DNA of 47,117 bases from an uncultured Saprospiraceae bacterium (GCA_937950315.1 CALFDU010000011.1:1-47117); one strand, 5' to 3'; shown: positions 8,107 to 16,633, counted from the first letter of the stretch. Notes: a model not told the origin generated them from the sequence alone. A program made the numbers and translations.

Positions 8107-11100
8107 ATGAAAAAAGCCATCATTCTAATGCTAGCCGTATGCTTCACGTACGATATTAGTTTTAGCCAAAGTGAAGTAAAAGAAAATCCATATGAAAAAC
8201 ACTACGATGCCTTAGAATGGCGTCATATTGGGCCTTTTCGAGGCGGAAGATCGTGCGCTGTCACTGGCGTACCCAACAAACCATTACTTTATTATTTTGG
8301 CTCAACTGGCGGAGGTGTTTGGAAAACTATGGATGGTGGACAGTCTTATACCAATATCTCTGATGGATACTTTGGAGGATCAATAGGTGCAGTCGCCGTG
8401 AGTGAAAGCGATCCAAACGTGATTTATGTCGGTGGAGGTGAAAAAACCGTAAGAGGAAATGTTTCCTATGGATATGGTGTATGGAAAACTGAAAATGGAG
8501 GTAAATCTTGGAACCATGTTGGTCTGAAAAATAGTCGCCACGTCCCGCGTATAAGGATCAATCCCAATGATGCCAACATCGTATATGCTGCAGTTATGGG
8601 CGACTTGTATAAATCAAGCAATGAAAGAGGTGTTTACAAATCAACCGATGGTGGAAAAAATTGGAGAAGAGTACTATTTGCCAATGCAGATGCTGGAGCA
8701 GTGGATCTAATTATGGATCCTAACAATCCAAGAATCTTGTATGCGAGCACTTGGAATATTAGAAGAACACCCTACTCACTATCTAGTGGTGGCGATGGCT
8801 CTTCACTTTGGAAAAGTACCGATAGTGGAGAGACATGGAAAGAGATAAAATCCAACAAAGGTCTACCGGAAGGAATTTGGGGAATATCAGGAATCACTGT
8901 TTCTCCAGCAAATTCTGATAGACTTTGGGCAATCATAGAAAATGAAAAAGGAGGTGTTTACCGCTCCGATGATGCTGGTGAAACATGGATGAAAGTAAAT
9001 GAAGAAAGAAAGCTCAGACAGAGAGCTTGGTACTATACGAGGATATATGCTGACAGCAAAGACCAAGACATCGTTTATGTTGTCAATGTTGATTACCACA
9101 AATCAACCGACGGAGGAAAAAGTTTTAAAAGTGCTAGAGCACCACATGGAGATCATCATGATCTCTGGATCTCACCGGAGGATAATCAAAGGATGATCAT
9201 CGGAGATGATGGTGGTGCACAGATTAGTTTTGATGGCGGAGACAACTGGAGCACCTATCAGAATCAGGCAACTGCTCAATTTTATAGAGTGACTACCGAC
9301 AATCACTTTCCCTATAGAATTTACGTAGCGCAGCAAGACAATAGTACCATCAGAATTCCGCACCGAACGGAAGGCAATAGCATCGGAGCATCCGACTGGG
9401 AAAGAACAGCTGGTGGTGAATCTGCACACATTGCAGTAAATCCTGACAATCCTGAAATTGTATATGGTGGTTCTTATGATGGTTTTCTTACTAGAGTAGA
9501 TCACGAAAATAATTTGGTCCGAGCAGTAAATGTTTGGCCTGACAATCCTATGGGCCATGGCGCTGAAGGAATGAAATATCGATTTCAATGGAATTTCCCT
9601 ATTGTATTTTCTAAACACGACTCAGGCAAACTATACGCTCTGTCAAACCACGTACACCTCACAGAAGACGAGGGGCAAACTTGGCAAATATTAAGTCCTG
9701 ACTTGACTAGAAATGATCCTGCCAAATTAGGACCATCGGGAGGACCTATCACCAAAGACAATACAAGCGTTGAATACTACTGTACATTATTTGCTATGTC
9801 AGAATCACCACTTGAAGAAGGAGTGATATGGGTAGGATCAGATGACGGATTGATCCACCTATCGCAAAACGGAGGAAAGGATTGGCAGAATGTGACACCA
9901 AAGAAAATGCCTGAATGGATACAGATCAATGGAATAGATGCCGACCCCCATGACAAGGCCAGCTGTTATGTAGCAGCTACCTCATACAAGAATGGCGACT
10001 ATGCACCATATCTATACAAAACAAATGATTATGGTAAGACCTGGACAAAAATTGTGAATGGCATTGCGCCAGATCATTTCACAAGGGCAATAAAGGTTGA
10101 CCCCAATCAAAAAGGAATGTTGTACGCAGGCACGGAAACGGGTATGTATGTATCATGGAACGATGGTTCTCAATGGTATCCATTACAAATGAACTTACCG
10201 ATCGTTCCAATCACCGATCTTGCCATCAAAAACGACAACTTAATAGCTGCCACACAAGGAAGAAGTATATGGATGATTGATGACTTGAGTTTATTAAGAG
10301 CATCAGAAAACATCAATACTAGCAAGATATATTTGCACAAACCTATGGATGCATACCGCATGGGAGGAAGTCAAAATAAAAAAGTTAAGGGTGCTGGCAT
10401 AAATCACCCAGGCGGTGTTATGACTTTTTATAATCTACCTTCTTATACCGAAGAAGATGAAGTGAGCTTGCATTATATAAATAGCAAAGGAGACACACTG
10501 ATTTCTTATTCAACAAGAACAGAAGATGAAGATCTAAAACTTGAACCAAAGACTGGATCAAACTTTTTCAACTGGGATATGCAGTTGGATGATGCAGAAA
10601 AATTTGATGGAATGATCTTGTGGTGGGGCTCAACAAGAGGACCAAAAACACCTCCAGGAGATTATAAAGTAAGTCTGGCAGTTAATGATCAAACGCTAAC
10701 CCAAGATTTTAAAATACTCGCTGACCCAAGATTAAAAATTTCAGAAGCCGACCAAGCAGCTCAGTTTGATTTTATCCAAGAAGTAAATGGAACAGTTTCA
10801 GAAGCGCATTTGGCCATCAAAGAAATGAGAAGCATAAAGAAGCAATTAGCTAATCTTAAAAAATCACAAAGCGACACAGTGCTCCACAATGCATTCAAAG
10901 AAGTCATCACACAGATAGATACTTTAGAAAACCAACTGTACCAGACTAAAAATCAAAGCCGTCAAGATCCATTGAATTTCCCCATCCGCTTGACCAACAA
11001 ATTAGCGCATCTGAATTCATTGATCCAGATGGGAGACTACCCTCCTACTGCATCAATGGTAGCTGTAAAAGAAGAGCTTACAGGTCAAATCGATGAGATA

Positions 11101-11196
11101 TTGATGCAATATGAAGAAATTAAAAATCAGCAAATCCCACAATTAAACAGCTTAATTGCCGAACGAGTAAAAGAATTTATCATCCTTGAAAAGTAA
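8107..11196 (+). CDS. Secreted BNR/Asp-box beta-propeller protein (sortilin/VPS10-like, 'glycosyl hydrolase' family)
   Basis: A 1029-residue protein with a signal peptide (MKKAIILMLAVCFTYDISFS). The opening WRHIGPFRGGRS is typical of a large Bacteroidota family usually labelled glycosyl hydrolase or VPS10 domain protein. At least ten Asp-box motifs of the type SxDxGxTW are visible, such as KTMDGGQSY, KTENGGKSW, KSTDGGKNW, KSTDSGETW, RSDDAGETW, LTEDEGQTW, LSQNGGKDW and KTNDYGKTW, so it should form one or two beta-propellers over residues ~30-740. The C-terminal part from ~880 is helical and charged and may form a coiled coil; there is no T9SS sorting domain. No sialidase Arg triad is evident, so the hydrolase label is doubtful; protein or glycan binding in the periplasm is equally possible. 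It is 30 bp upstream of the biotin carboxylase gene. Confidence 0.85.
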   Translation: MKKAIILMLAVCFTYDISFSQSEVKENPYEKHYDALEWRHIGPFRGGRSCAVTGVPNKPLLYYFGSTGGGVWKTMDGGQSYTNISDGYFGGSIGAVAVSESDPNVIYVGGGEKTVRGNVSYGYGVWKTENGGKSWNHVGLKNSRHVPRIRINPNDANIVYAAVMGDLYKSSNERGVYKSTDGGKNWRRVLFANADAGAVDLIMDPNNPRILYASTWNIRRTPYSLSSGGDGSSLWKSTDSGETWKEIKSNKGLPEGIWGISGITVSPANSDRLWAIIENEKGGVYRSDDAGETWMKVNEERKLRQRAWYYTRIYADSKDQDIVYVVNVDYHKSTDGGKSFKSARAPHGDHHDLWISPEDNQRMIIGDDGGAQISFDGGDNWSTYQNQATAQFYRVTTDNHFPYRIYVAQQDNSTIRIPHRTEGNSIGASDWERTAGGESAHIAVNPDNPEIVYGGSYDGFLTRVDHENNLVRAVNVWPDNPMGHGAEGMKYRFQWNFPIVFSKHDSGKLYALSNHVHLTEDEGQTWQILSPDLTRNDPAKLGPSGGPITKDNTSVEYYCTLFAMSESPLEEGVIWVGSDDGLIHLSQNGGKDWQNVTPKKMPEWIQINGIDADPHDKASCYVAATSYKNGDYAPYLYKTNDYGKTWTKIVNGIAPDHFTRAIKVDPNQKGMLYAGTETGMYVSWNDGSQWYPLQMNLPIVPITDLAIKNDNLIAATQGRSIWMIDDLSLLRASENINTSKIYLHKPMDAYRMGGSQNKKVKGAGINHPGGVMTFYNLPSYTEEDEVSLHYINSKGDTLISYSTRTEDEDLKLEPKTGSNFFNWDMQLDDAEKFDGMILWWGSTRGPKTPPGDYKVSLAVNDQTLTQDFKILADPRLKISEADQAAQFDFIQEVNGTVSEAHLAIKEMRSIKKQLANLKKSQSDTVLHNAFKEVITQIDTLENQLYQTKNQSRQDPLNFPIRLTNKLAHLNSLIQMGDYPPTASMVAVKEELTGQIDEILMQYEEIKNQQIPQLNSLIAERVKEFIILEK

Positions 11197-11226
11197 TATA
11201 TTTCTTGAAAGTCATAATTTCACAGC

Positions 11227-12654
11227 ATGAAGAAGATTTTAGTAGCAAATAGAGGTGAAATTGCAGTAAGAGTAATGAAAACTGCAAAGAAAATGGGCAT
11301 TAAAACAGTCGCTATTTATTCAGAGGCAGACGCGAACGCCTTGCATGTACAGACCGCCGATGAAGCATTTTGTGTCGGTCCAGCTCCTTCACTAGAATCT
11401 TATCTAAACGTGGATAAGATCATCGAAGTGGCTAAGCTGACGGGAACAGATGGAATCCATCCTGGTTATGGTTTTTTAAGCGAAAATGCTGACTTTGCCA
11501 AAATGGTCACCGAAAATGGAATCAGTTTCATAGGACCCTCACCATACTCGATTTCCATCATGGGATCTAAACTTGATGCCAAGGCGGCGGTATCCAAATA
11601 CGATATCCCCATGGTACCTGGAACCGAAGGTGCCGTTGATAGTATTGAAGAAGGAAAAGTAATTGCCAAGGAGATTGGTTATCCAGTTCTCATAAAAGCT
11701 TCTGCAGGAGGTGGAGGTAAAGGGATGAGACTGGTTGAATCCAATGATGAATTTGAAGAGCAATTCAAGAGAGCAAAGAGTGAAGCAATGTCTTCCTTTG
11801 GCGATGATGTTGTATTCATTGAAAAGTTCATCACTTCACCAAGACATATTGAAATTCAAGTTCTAACTGACAATCATGGAAATGGAGTTTATTTGTTTGA
11901 AAGAGATTGCAGTATCCAGAGAAGACATCAGAAAGTAATTGAAGAAGCACCAAGTATCAAGATCTCAGAAGCAACCAGAAAAAGTATGGGAGAAGATGCT
12001 CTCAAGGTGGCTCAGTCCTGTCAATATTCCGGTGCAGGTACCGTGGAATATATTGTTGATGCAGAAGGCAATTATTTCTTTCTTGAGATGAATACAAGGC
12101 TACAAGTTGAACATCCGGTAACTGAAATGATTACAGGAATTGATCTTGTGGAGCAGCAGATAAAAGTTGCTAGAAATGAACCTTTAGCTTTCAAACAAGC
12201 GGATTTATCTCGCTGTGGACATGCTTTTGAATTAAGAGTATATGCTGAAGATGCCATGGCAGGATTTAAACCAAGTATTGGTACCTTAGAAGAATATCAA
12301 ATTCCGACTGGGGAAGGCATCAGGGTTGACCACGGATTTATCGAAGGCCAAGAAATCCCGATTTACTACGATCCAATGATTGCCAAACTTATAACCTACG
12401 GTGCCAATCGGAATGAAGCTTTAGAAAGAATGAAAAAAGCCATCAATGATTATAAGATTACGGGCGTCGAAACCACACTTGATTTTGGGAGCTATGTAAT
12501 CAATCACCCGGAATTCAAGTCTGGAAATTATGATACGAAATTTGTTGAAACTTACTTTGACGATTACGTCGCAGGAAGTAGCAAGAAAGAACATGAAATC
12601 ATTGCTGGCTTTGTAGCCAAACATCATTGGGAAAAGGAATTGACAAAGATTTAA
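11227..12654 (+). CDS. accC: Acetyl-CoA (or acyl-CoA) carboxylase biotin carboxylase subunit
   Basis: ATP-dependent carboxylation of biotin on a carrier protein. The protein has 475 residues, slightly longer than E. coli AccC. It starts with MKKILVANRGEIAVRV and shows the Gly-rich ATP-grasp loop KASAGGGGKGMRL, the catalytic block EMNTRLQVEHPVTE and the biotin carboxylase C-terminal domain (HAFELRVYAEDA). There is no fused or adjacent biotin carrier (accB), so it is a stand-alone subunit; it could serve acetyl-CoA, propionyl-CoA or methylcrotonyl-CoA carboxylase. It follows the propeller gene by 30 bp and may be cotranscribed. Its stop shares TTAA with the convergent 71-residue gene. Confidence 0.9.
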   Translation: MKKILVANRGEIAVRVMKTAKKMGIKTVAIYSEADANALHVQTADEAFCVGPAPSLESYLNVDKIIEVAKLTGTDGIHPGYGFLSENADFAKMVTENGISFIGPSPYSISIMGSKLDAKAAVSKYDIPMVPGTEGAVDSIEEGKVIAKEIGYPVLIKASAGGGGKGMRLVESNDEFEEQFKRAKSEAMSSFGDDVVFIEKFITSPRHIEIQVLTDNHGNGVYLFERDCSIQRRHQKVIEEAPSIKISEATRKSMGEDALKVAQSCQYSGAGTVEYIVDAEGNYFFLEMNTRLQVEHPVTEMITGIDLVEQQIKVARNEPLAFKQADLSRCGHAFELRVYAEDAMAGFKPSIGTLEEYQIPTGEGIRVDHGFIEGQEIPIYYDPMIAKLITYGANRNEALERMKKAINDYKITGVETTLDFGSYVINHPEFKSGNYDTKFVETYFDDYVAGSSKKEHEIIAGFVAKHHWEKELTKI

Positions 12655-12866
12655 GAAGTTGTAAATCCAACAACTTCTGCTGGAGTACCCCACATAGTTA
12701 TGGATGCACCATCAAATACTTTAAGCATTACTGTAAAGGACTTGCCATCGTTTTTTAATTGCTCAGGCATATTCACAATGTAATATTGATCATTTTGATC
12801 ATTTATCAACCCCCAAAATCCCCCTTCAAGATCAATGTAAGTTGCAGTAAACTTTCCTCTAAGCAT
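12651..12866 (-). CDS. Small beta-rich protein (EGGFWG motif), coupled to S24 regulator
   Basis: A 71-residue protein without signal peptide or membrane segment. The pattern IDLEGGFWGLINDQNDQYY, then NMPEQLKNDGKSF and ITMWGTPAEVVG, resembles a short beta-rich domain of unknown function seen in many bacterial lipoproteins and small proteins; this assignment is from memory and not searched. Its start lies inside the end of the S24 regulator gene (8-bp overlap), so the two are probably translated from one message. At its 3' end it shares TTAA with accC. Both overlaps argue for a real gene. Its link to the regulator may be functional (partner or effector) or accidental. Confidence 0.65.
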   Translation of the reverse strand: MLRGKFTATYIDLEGGFWGLINDQNDQYYIVNMPEQLKNDGKSFTVMLKVFDGASITMWGTPAEVVGFTTS

Positions 12867-13692
12867 GTTCGCTTATTGGCTTCATTTCAGGAGTCGTTGA
12901 ATTAGAACGGCTATTTAATTGTTGAATCAATTGACTTTGTTGAGCGATTGTTTCTTTCAATAAGTTTCTCTCTTCTTTGGCTTGTTTTCTTTCAATATTT
13001 TGAAAAGGTCTGAAATGGCTTAAGCAACTGATCAAGGTGCTCACTTCGATAATATCTGAAAGTTTCAATTCAAATGGCTTATAAAATTCATTATCCGAAC
13101 TAAGGGACACACTTTGATTTTCTTTTGAAATAGATATTACTCTTTTAACTACGATTCCAGTTTTTGTTGCAAACACATAAACAAAATTAGGTCTGATGTT
13201 ATTCAACCAAAGACTTGGCTCGATCACCCTACAGATCATTTTGTCATTTTCAAATAGAGTTGGCTCCATACTATCACCAGCAACATCAAAGCATCTATAA
13301 ATTCCACCAGAATATTGTCTATCAGGAAATGAAAAGCTTGGCAATGATTCTTCAAATGTTGGGTTATTAAATTGTTCTACATATCCAGCTTGAGCTGCCT
13401 CGGACACGTATGTAATGGACCCAAAATTTTCTTTTACTTCAGAGTGACATTCCTCCACCCCTGTGAACATGTTGCCAGTTCCATGATGTAAATAGATAGG
13501 ATTACAATTGAATTCGGTTATCGCGTCGTTGAGGATTTTAAGTGTTACTTCTCTTTTGGAGTGCAGTATATCACTTAAGCATTGTGGGTGCATATTTAGT
13601 CTTTCTGCTACTTTTTTATAAGAAGTACATTGACCACATTGTTTAAGATACTTGACACAGTTTTGGAAGTGAGTTGTTATTGGATTAACCAT
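12859..13692 (-). CDS. S24-family (LexA/CI-like) transcriptional regulator with C-terminal coiled coil
   Basis: Predicted self-cleaving repressor. I start it at the ATG at 13692 (MVNPITTHFQ), giving 277 residues; the upstream extension to 13812 is Phe/Tyr/Ile-rich and lies over promoter-like DNA. Residues ~20-70 form a helix-turn-helix (TSYKKVAERLNMHPQCLSDI). A candidate Ala-Gly cleavage site is 102-103 in EAAQAGYVEQ. The peptidase domain has the catalytic Ser141 in VAGDSMEPTL and Lys183 in GIVVKRV. Residues ~240-270 (RKQAKEERNLLKET) look like a coiled coil, absent from classical LexA. It is followed by the 71-residue gene with an 8-bp overlap. A consensus -7 element and inverted repeats upstream suggest autoregulation. 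It is not LexA itself: the HTH differs, and no damage-response genes are attached apart from nth, which is in another operon. Confidence 0.8.
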   Translation of the reverse strand: MVNPITTHFQNCVKYLKQCGQCTSYKKVAERLNMHPQCLSDILHSKREVTLKILNDAITEFNCNPIYLHHGTGNMFTGVEECHSEVKENFGSITYVSEAAQAGYVEQFNNPTFEESLPSFSFPDRQYSGGIYRCFDVAGDSMEPTLFENDKMICRVIEPSLWLNNIRPNFVYVFATKTGIVVKRVISISKENQSVSLSSDNEFYKPFELKLSDIIEVSTLISCLSHFRPFQNIERKQAKEERNLLKETIAQQSQLIQQLNSRSNSTTPEMKPISEHA

Positions 13693-13730
13693 TGCTAAAA
13701 GTAAGTTAGAGTTTGTTTCGTTGTTATCAT

Positions 13731-13738
13731 CAAATATA
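13731..13738 (-). promoter_or_regulatory. Probable -7 promoter element (TATATTTG) of the S24 regulator
   Basis: On the minus strand the bases read TATATTTG, a full match to TAnnTTTG, 38 bp upstream of the chosen ATG at 13692, which would give a 5' leader of about 30 nt. The -33 box is not clear (A/T-only DNA at that spacing). It also supports the shorter start, because the longer frame would begin upstream of this element. Confidence 0.5.
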
Positions 13739-13755
13739 TAAAACTTTTTATATAT
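13734..13755. promoter_or_regulatory. 22-bp perfect inverted repeat overlapping the regulator promoter
   Basis: The arm ATATATAAAA (13734-13743) is followed by CT and the exact reverse complement TTTTATATAT (13746-13755). The 10-bp arms with a 2-bp centre suit a dimeric DNA-binding protein better than a hairpin. It covers half of the -7 element and runs into the spacer, where a repressor would block RNA polymerase. The A/T-only composition of the arms lowers its information content, so chance is not excluded. Confidence 0.45.
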
Positions 13756-13808
13756 GAAAAAAATATATGTGTAAAACTTATGATAAATAAATTTAATACT
13801 TAAATTTT

Positions 13809-13840
13809 TCATTGATAATCAATGAGTTACAATAAACTCA
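13809..13840. promoter_or_regulatory. Two overlapping palindromes upstream of the S24 regulator
   Basis: TCATTGAT (13809-13816), one central A, then ATCAATGA (13818-13825) form a perfect 8+1+8 palindrome. It overlaps a second repeat, TGAGTT (13823-13828) and AACTCA (13835-13840) with a 6-bp spacer. The 1-bp centre of the first rules out a normal hairpin terminator and points to an operator. They lie between nth and the regulator, about 70 bp upstream of the putative -7 element. Confidence 0.45.
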
Positions 13841-13892
13841 AAAATAATTTTTCAAAATTGTAGATTAGAAATATTGATAATGTGTAAAATAT

Positions 13893-14528
13893 CTATTTGA
13901 ACATGGTGCGTCGACCGATCTTTTGGCAAATAGGACAATTGTGTGGATCATGTCCTCTTGCAGGACAATATTCACGGCCAAAAAATATAATCTGAAGATG
14001 AAGTTTATTCCAACTTTCTTTTGGGAATAGGGCTTTTAAGTCTTTCTCCGTTTTATCGACATTTTTTCCCGTACTCAATGTCCAACGATGAGCCAATCGA
14101 TGGATGTGTGTGTCCACAGGAAAGGCTGGCACTCCAAATGCCTGAGACATGACCACTGATGCCGTTTTATGCCCCACTCCAGGTAATGCTTCTAACTCTT
14201 CGAAATTTTGAGGTACTTGGCCATCATGGTTATCAAGCAGCATATGAGAAAGAGTATGTATTGCTTTAGATTTACGGGGAGACAATCCGCAAGGTCTTAT
14301 GATATCCTCGATTTCCTTTGGGTCTAATAATATCATTTCCTGTGGAGTCATTGCTTTCGCAAATAAGGCAGGTGTCGTTTTATTAACCCGCACATCCGTG
14401 CATTGGGCAGACAACAAAACGGCAATCAATAAAGTATATTCATCCACATGATCTAGCGGAATAGGAACCGTCGGATATAGTTCTTCTAATTTTTCAAATA
14501 CAAATGCGGCTTTTTCTTTACGATTCAA
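13893..14528 (-). CDS. nth: Endonuclease III with atypical iron-sulfur cysteine motif
   Basis: DNA glycosylase/AP lyase that removes oxidised pyrimidines in base excision repair. The 211-residue protein has the helix-hairpin-helix ALPGVGHKTASVV with the catalytic Lys and the downstream catalytic Asp in FPVDTHIHRLAHR. In E. coli Nth the [4Fe-4S] cluster is held by C-x6-C-x2-C-x5-C; here the C-terminus reads YCPARGHDPHNCPICQKIG, giving C-x9-C-x2-C and no fourth Cys before the end. The cluster may be absent or differently ligated; related variants seem common in Bacteroidota (recalled, not searched). It is the last gene of a barrel-rluD-luxC-nth run, 7 bp after the reductase gene. Confidence 0.88.
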   Translation of the reverse strand: MNRKEKAAFVFEKLEELYPTVPIPLDHVDEYTLLIAVLLSAQCTDVRVNKTTPALFAKAMTPQEMILLDPKEIEDIIRPCGLSPRKSKAIHTLSHMLLDNHDGQVPQNFEELEALPGVGHKTASVVMSQAFGVPAFPVDTHIHRLAHRWTLSTGKNVDKTEKDLKALFPKESWNKLHLQIIFFGREYCPARGHDPHNCPICQKIGRRTMFK

Positions 14529-14535
14529 ATCTAGT

Positions 14536-15570
14536 CTAGGCTTTAATATGTGATGCTAAAAATTTCATCGTATCTACCCCATCTGCATAATCCCAAAGTT
14601 CAGGCGATTGAGTCTCACCAAACCCATATGTTTTTATTTCTTCTAGCTCAACATTTGATACAACACATTGTAATTGATCTTCCACTTCCTGTAGCTCCCT
14701 GGACAGTTCTTCTTTGGTTTCATAATAAGAAAAGTGCAAACATGAAATCCTTGAATACAGGCTTTCATCTTCAAGGGTGATCAAACTCCCATTGGTAAAA
14801 AACTTTACCTTGTTTAAGAGGTAGATAGCATAGTTATAATCAAAATTATTTTTATACTTATTGTGCAAGACCCATTCTTTCCAATCTTCGAAAGCCTCCA
14901 TAATCTTCTCGATCTTATAGCCTTTCGGCAAATATATTTTCGAGATATTCCGACAGCCTAATCCAAAATAAGAAAACACATCTTCTCCTAACAACTTTAG
15001 TTCTTCGGTGGAAGTATCCATTCCCAACACCCCTACACTCACTCTGTTCTTCCGTATGATATTGGGCATCTTTCCAAAATAATAGTCGAAGTACCTAGCA
15101 GTATTGTTTGATCCTGTTGCAATCACCAACTCAATGTCATTCATCCGCTCCACCTCTTCGAAGTAAACCGCAGCTCGTGGTTCTTGATCAACAATCAACT
15201 TGACAAACATTTTCATCAAATAAGTATCCTTGTCCGAATACTTAAGCTTCAAATAATGACCAGAAATAAAACCAGCAATGACATCATGAATTCCAACAAA
15301 AGGGATATTGCCAGCCAGCAATAATCCTAGTATTTTAGGTTCCGTATTTTCAGGTAAATTATACCTCGTCACCCATTCATGAAGCTTTGCGGAATCGGTA
15401 TATTTTTCGGTAATGGATTTGATGGATTTTTTAATATTATCTTCAGTAAACCATTGGTTTTCACTGCCCGCCATGGACATGGCCGTCTGTATTTCTTCGT
15501 TATTTTTGTGATTTTTTAATTGCTCGCCTACAGCAACAATTATATCAACCCGCTCTTTAATCTTCAACAT
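14536..15570 (-). CDS. LuxC-type acyl-CoA reductase
   Basis: Probable NADPH-dependent reduction of acyl-CoA or acyl-enzyme to aldehyde, by family. I start at the ATG at 15570 (MLKIKERVDI), which overlaps the rluD stop as TAATG, rather than at 15609 inside rluD; this gives 344 residues. The middle carries GLLLAGNIPFVGIHDVIAGF, typical of the LuxC family, and YFGLGCRNISKIYLP, whose Cys fits the acyl-thioester nucleophile of this aldehyde-dehydrogenase-like fold. No luxABDE genes are nearby, so bioluminescence is not implied; the family in Bacteroidota is usually of unknown lipid-related role, often next to a dicluster ferredoxin (here the ferredoxin is elsewhere, at 29405). Coupled to rluD and 7 bp before nth. 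Confidence 0.78.
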   Translation of the reverse strand: MLKIKERVDIIVAVGEQLKNHKNNEEIQTAMSMAGSENQWFTEDNIKKSIKSITEKYTDSAKLHEWVTRYNLPENTEPKILGLLLAGNIPFVGIHDVIAGFISGHYLKLKYSDKDTYLMKMFVKLIVDQEPRAAVYFEEVERMNDIELVIATGSNNTARYFDYYFGKMPNIIRKNRVSVGVLGMDTSTEELKLLGEDVFSYFGLGCRNISKIYLPKGYKIEKIMEAFEDWKEWVLHNKYKNNFDYNYAIYLLNKVKFFTNGSLITLEDESLYSRISCLHFSYYETKEELSRELQEVEDQLQCVVSNVELEEIKTYGFGETQSPELWDYADGVDTMKFLASHIKA

Positions 15571-16625
15571 TATAATAGTTCCTTTCTTGAATGTACATAG
15601 GCTCTCCATTTATCTATGACCTGTTGCATATCTTCAGGTATCTCTGCTTCAAACAACATTTTTTCTCCTGAGACTGGGTGAATAAAACCAAGTGAAGCCG
15701 CATGAAGCGCATGACGTGGTAATATCTTAAAAGCATTGTCTACAAATTGTTTGTATTTACTAAATACAGTTCCTTTTCTGATCCTCCCACCTTCATATTT
15801 TTTATCATTAAAGAGAGGATGACCTTTAGATAACATGTGTACCCTAATCTGGTGAGTACGTCCCGTTTCTAGTTGACATTCCAACAAGCTTACATAGTAC
15901 ATCTTTTCGATGATCTTGTAATGTGTGATTGAATGCTTTCCTTCACCTTCTTCTTCGTACAATTTCATTCTCTTTCTATCACCTACATCCCTCCCAATAT
16001 ATCCAGTAATGGTACCTTCTTCAGGTTCTGGTTGACCCCATACCAAAGCAACGTATTTCCTTTCAATATTGTGATCGAAAAACTGTTTGGACAAATGGGT
16101 CATCGCCTCTGAATTCTTGGCTATCACCAAAAGGCCTGATGTGTCTTTATCTATTCGATGTACAAGTCCAGGTCTATCTGGTGGATTCCCTTCCATTGTC
16201 GGCATATCTGCACCAGCCATATAATGAGCCAATCCATTCACCAATGTGCCACTCCAATTCCCAACACCTGGATGCACCACCAAACCTGCAGGCTTGTGAA
16301 CGACCATCAGATGGTCATCTTCATATCGAATGTCTAAAGGAATATTTTCCGGATTTATCACTTCCGGTCCTCCTGTCGATTTAGGAAGATAAATTTTGAT
16401 TAAATCATTGGGTCTCGTTTTGTAATTGGATTTTACGGTTTTAAAGTTTACCAAAATACTGCCATCGGTTATAGCATTTTGTACCCGGTTCCTAGACACC
16501 TTCTCCAATTTATCAAACAAGAACTTATCTAATCTTGTCGGAGTTTGCTTAGGATCAACGACTACTGTAAAGTACTCTTCATATCCTTTCGCTTCCATCA
16601 TTTCTTGAACTTCTTTTTCTGACAT
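15570..16625 (-). CDS. rluD: RluD-family 23S rRNA pseudouridine synthase
   Basis: Isomerises uridines in large-subunit rRNA. The 351 residues comprise an S4 RNA-binding domain at about 28-80 (RLDKFLFDKLEKVSRNRVQN, GSILVN) and the RluA-type catalytic domain from ~100. The active-site motif HRIDKDTSG is at 156-164 with catalytic Asp159. GRTHQIRVHM is the other typical motif. The short N-terminal extension before the S4 domain (about 25 residues) is common in this subfamily. It starts 8 bp after the stop of the barrel gene and shares a TAATG junction with the acyl-CoA reductase, so these are probably one transcript. RluA or RluC specificity cannot be fully excluded. Confidence 0.9.
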   Translation of the reverse strand: MSEKEVQEMMEAKGYEEYFTVVVDPKQTPTRLDKFLFDKLEKVSRNRVQNAITDGSILVNFKTVKSNYKTRPNDLIKIYLPKSTGGPEVINPENIPLDIRYEDDHLMVVHKPAGLVVHPGVGNWSGTLVNGLAHYMAGADMPTMEGNPPDRPGLVHRIDKDTSGLLVIAKNSEAMTHLSKQFFDHNIERKYVALVWGQPEPEEGTITGYIGRDVGDRKRMKLYEEEGEGKHSITHYKIIEKMYYVSLLECQLETGRTHQIRVHMLSKGHPLFNDKKYEGGRIRKGTVFSKYKQFVDNAFKILPRHALHAASLGFIHPVSGEKMLFEAEIPEDMQQVIDKWRAYVHSRKELL

Positions 16626-16633
16626 ACACTCTT

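Noticed and set aside
12859-13692. Classical LexA or prophage CI repressor
   Set aside because: The helix-turn-helix and C-terminal coiled coil differ from LexA, no SOS gene cluster or phage genes flank it, so I keep the general S24 regulator name.
14536-15570. Bioluminescence (lux) pathway
   Set aside because: Only the LuxC-type reductase is present; luxA, luxB, luxD and luxE are missing.
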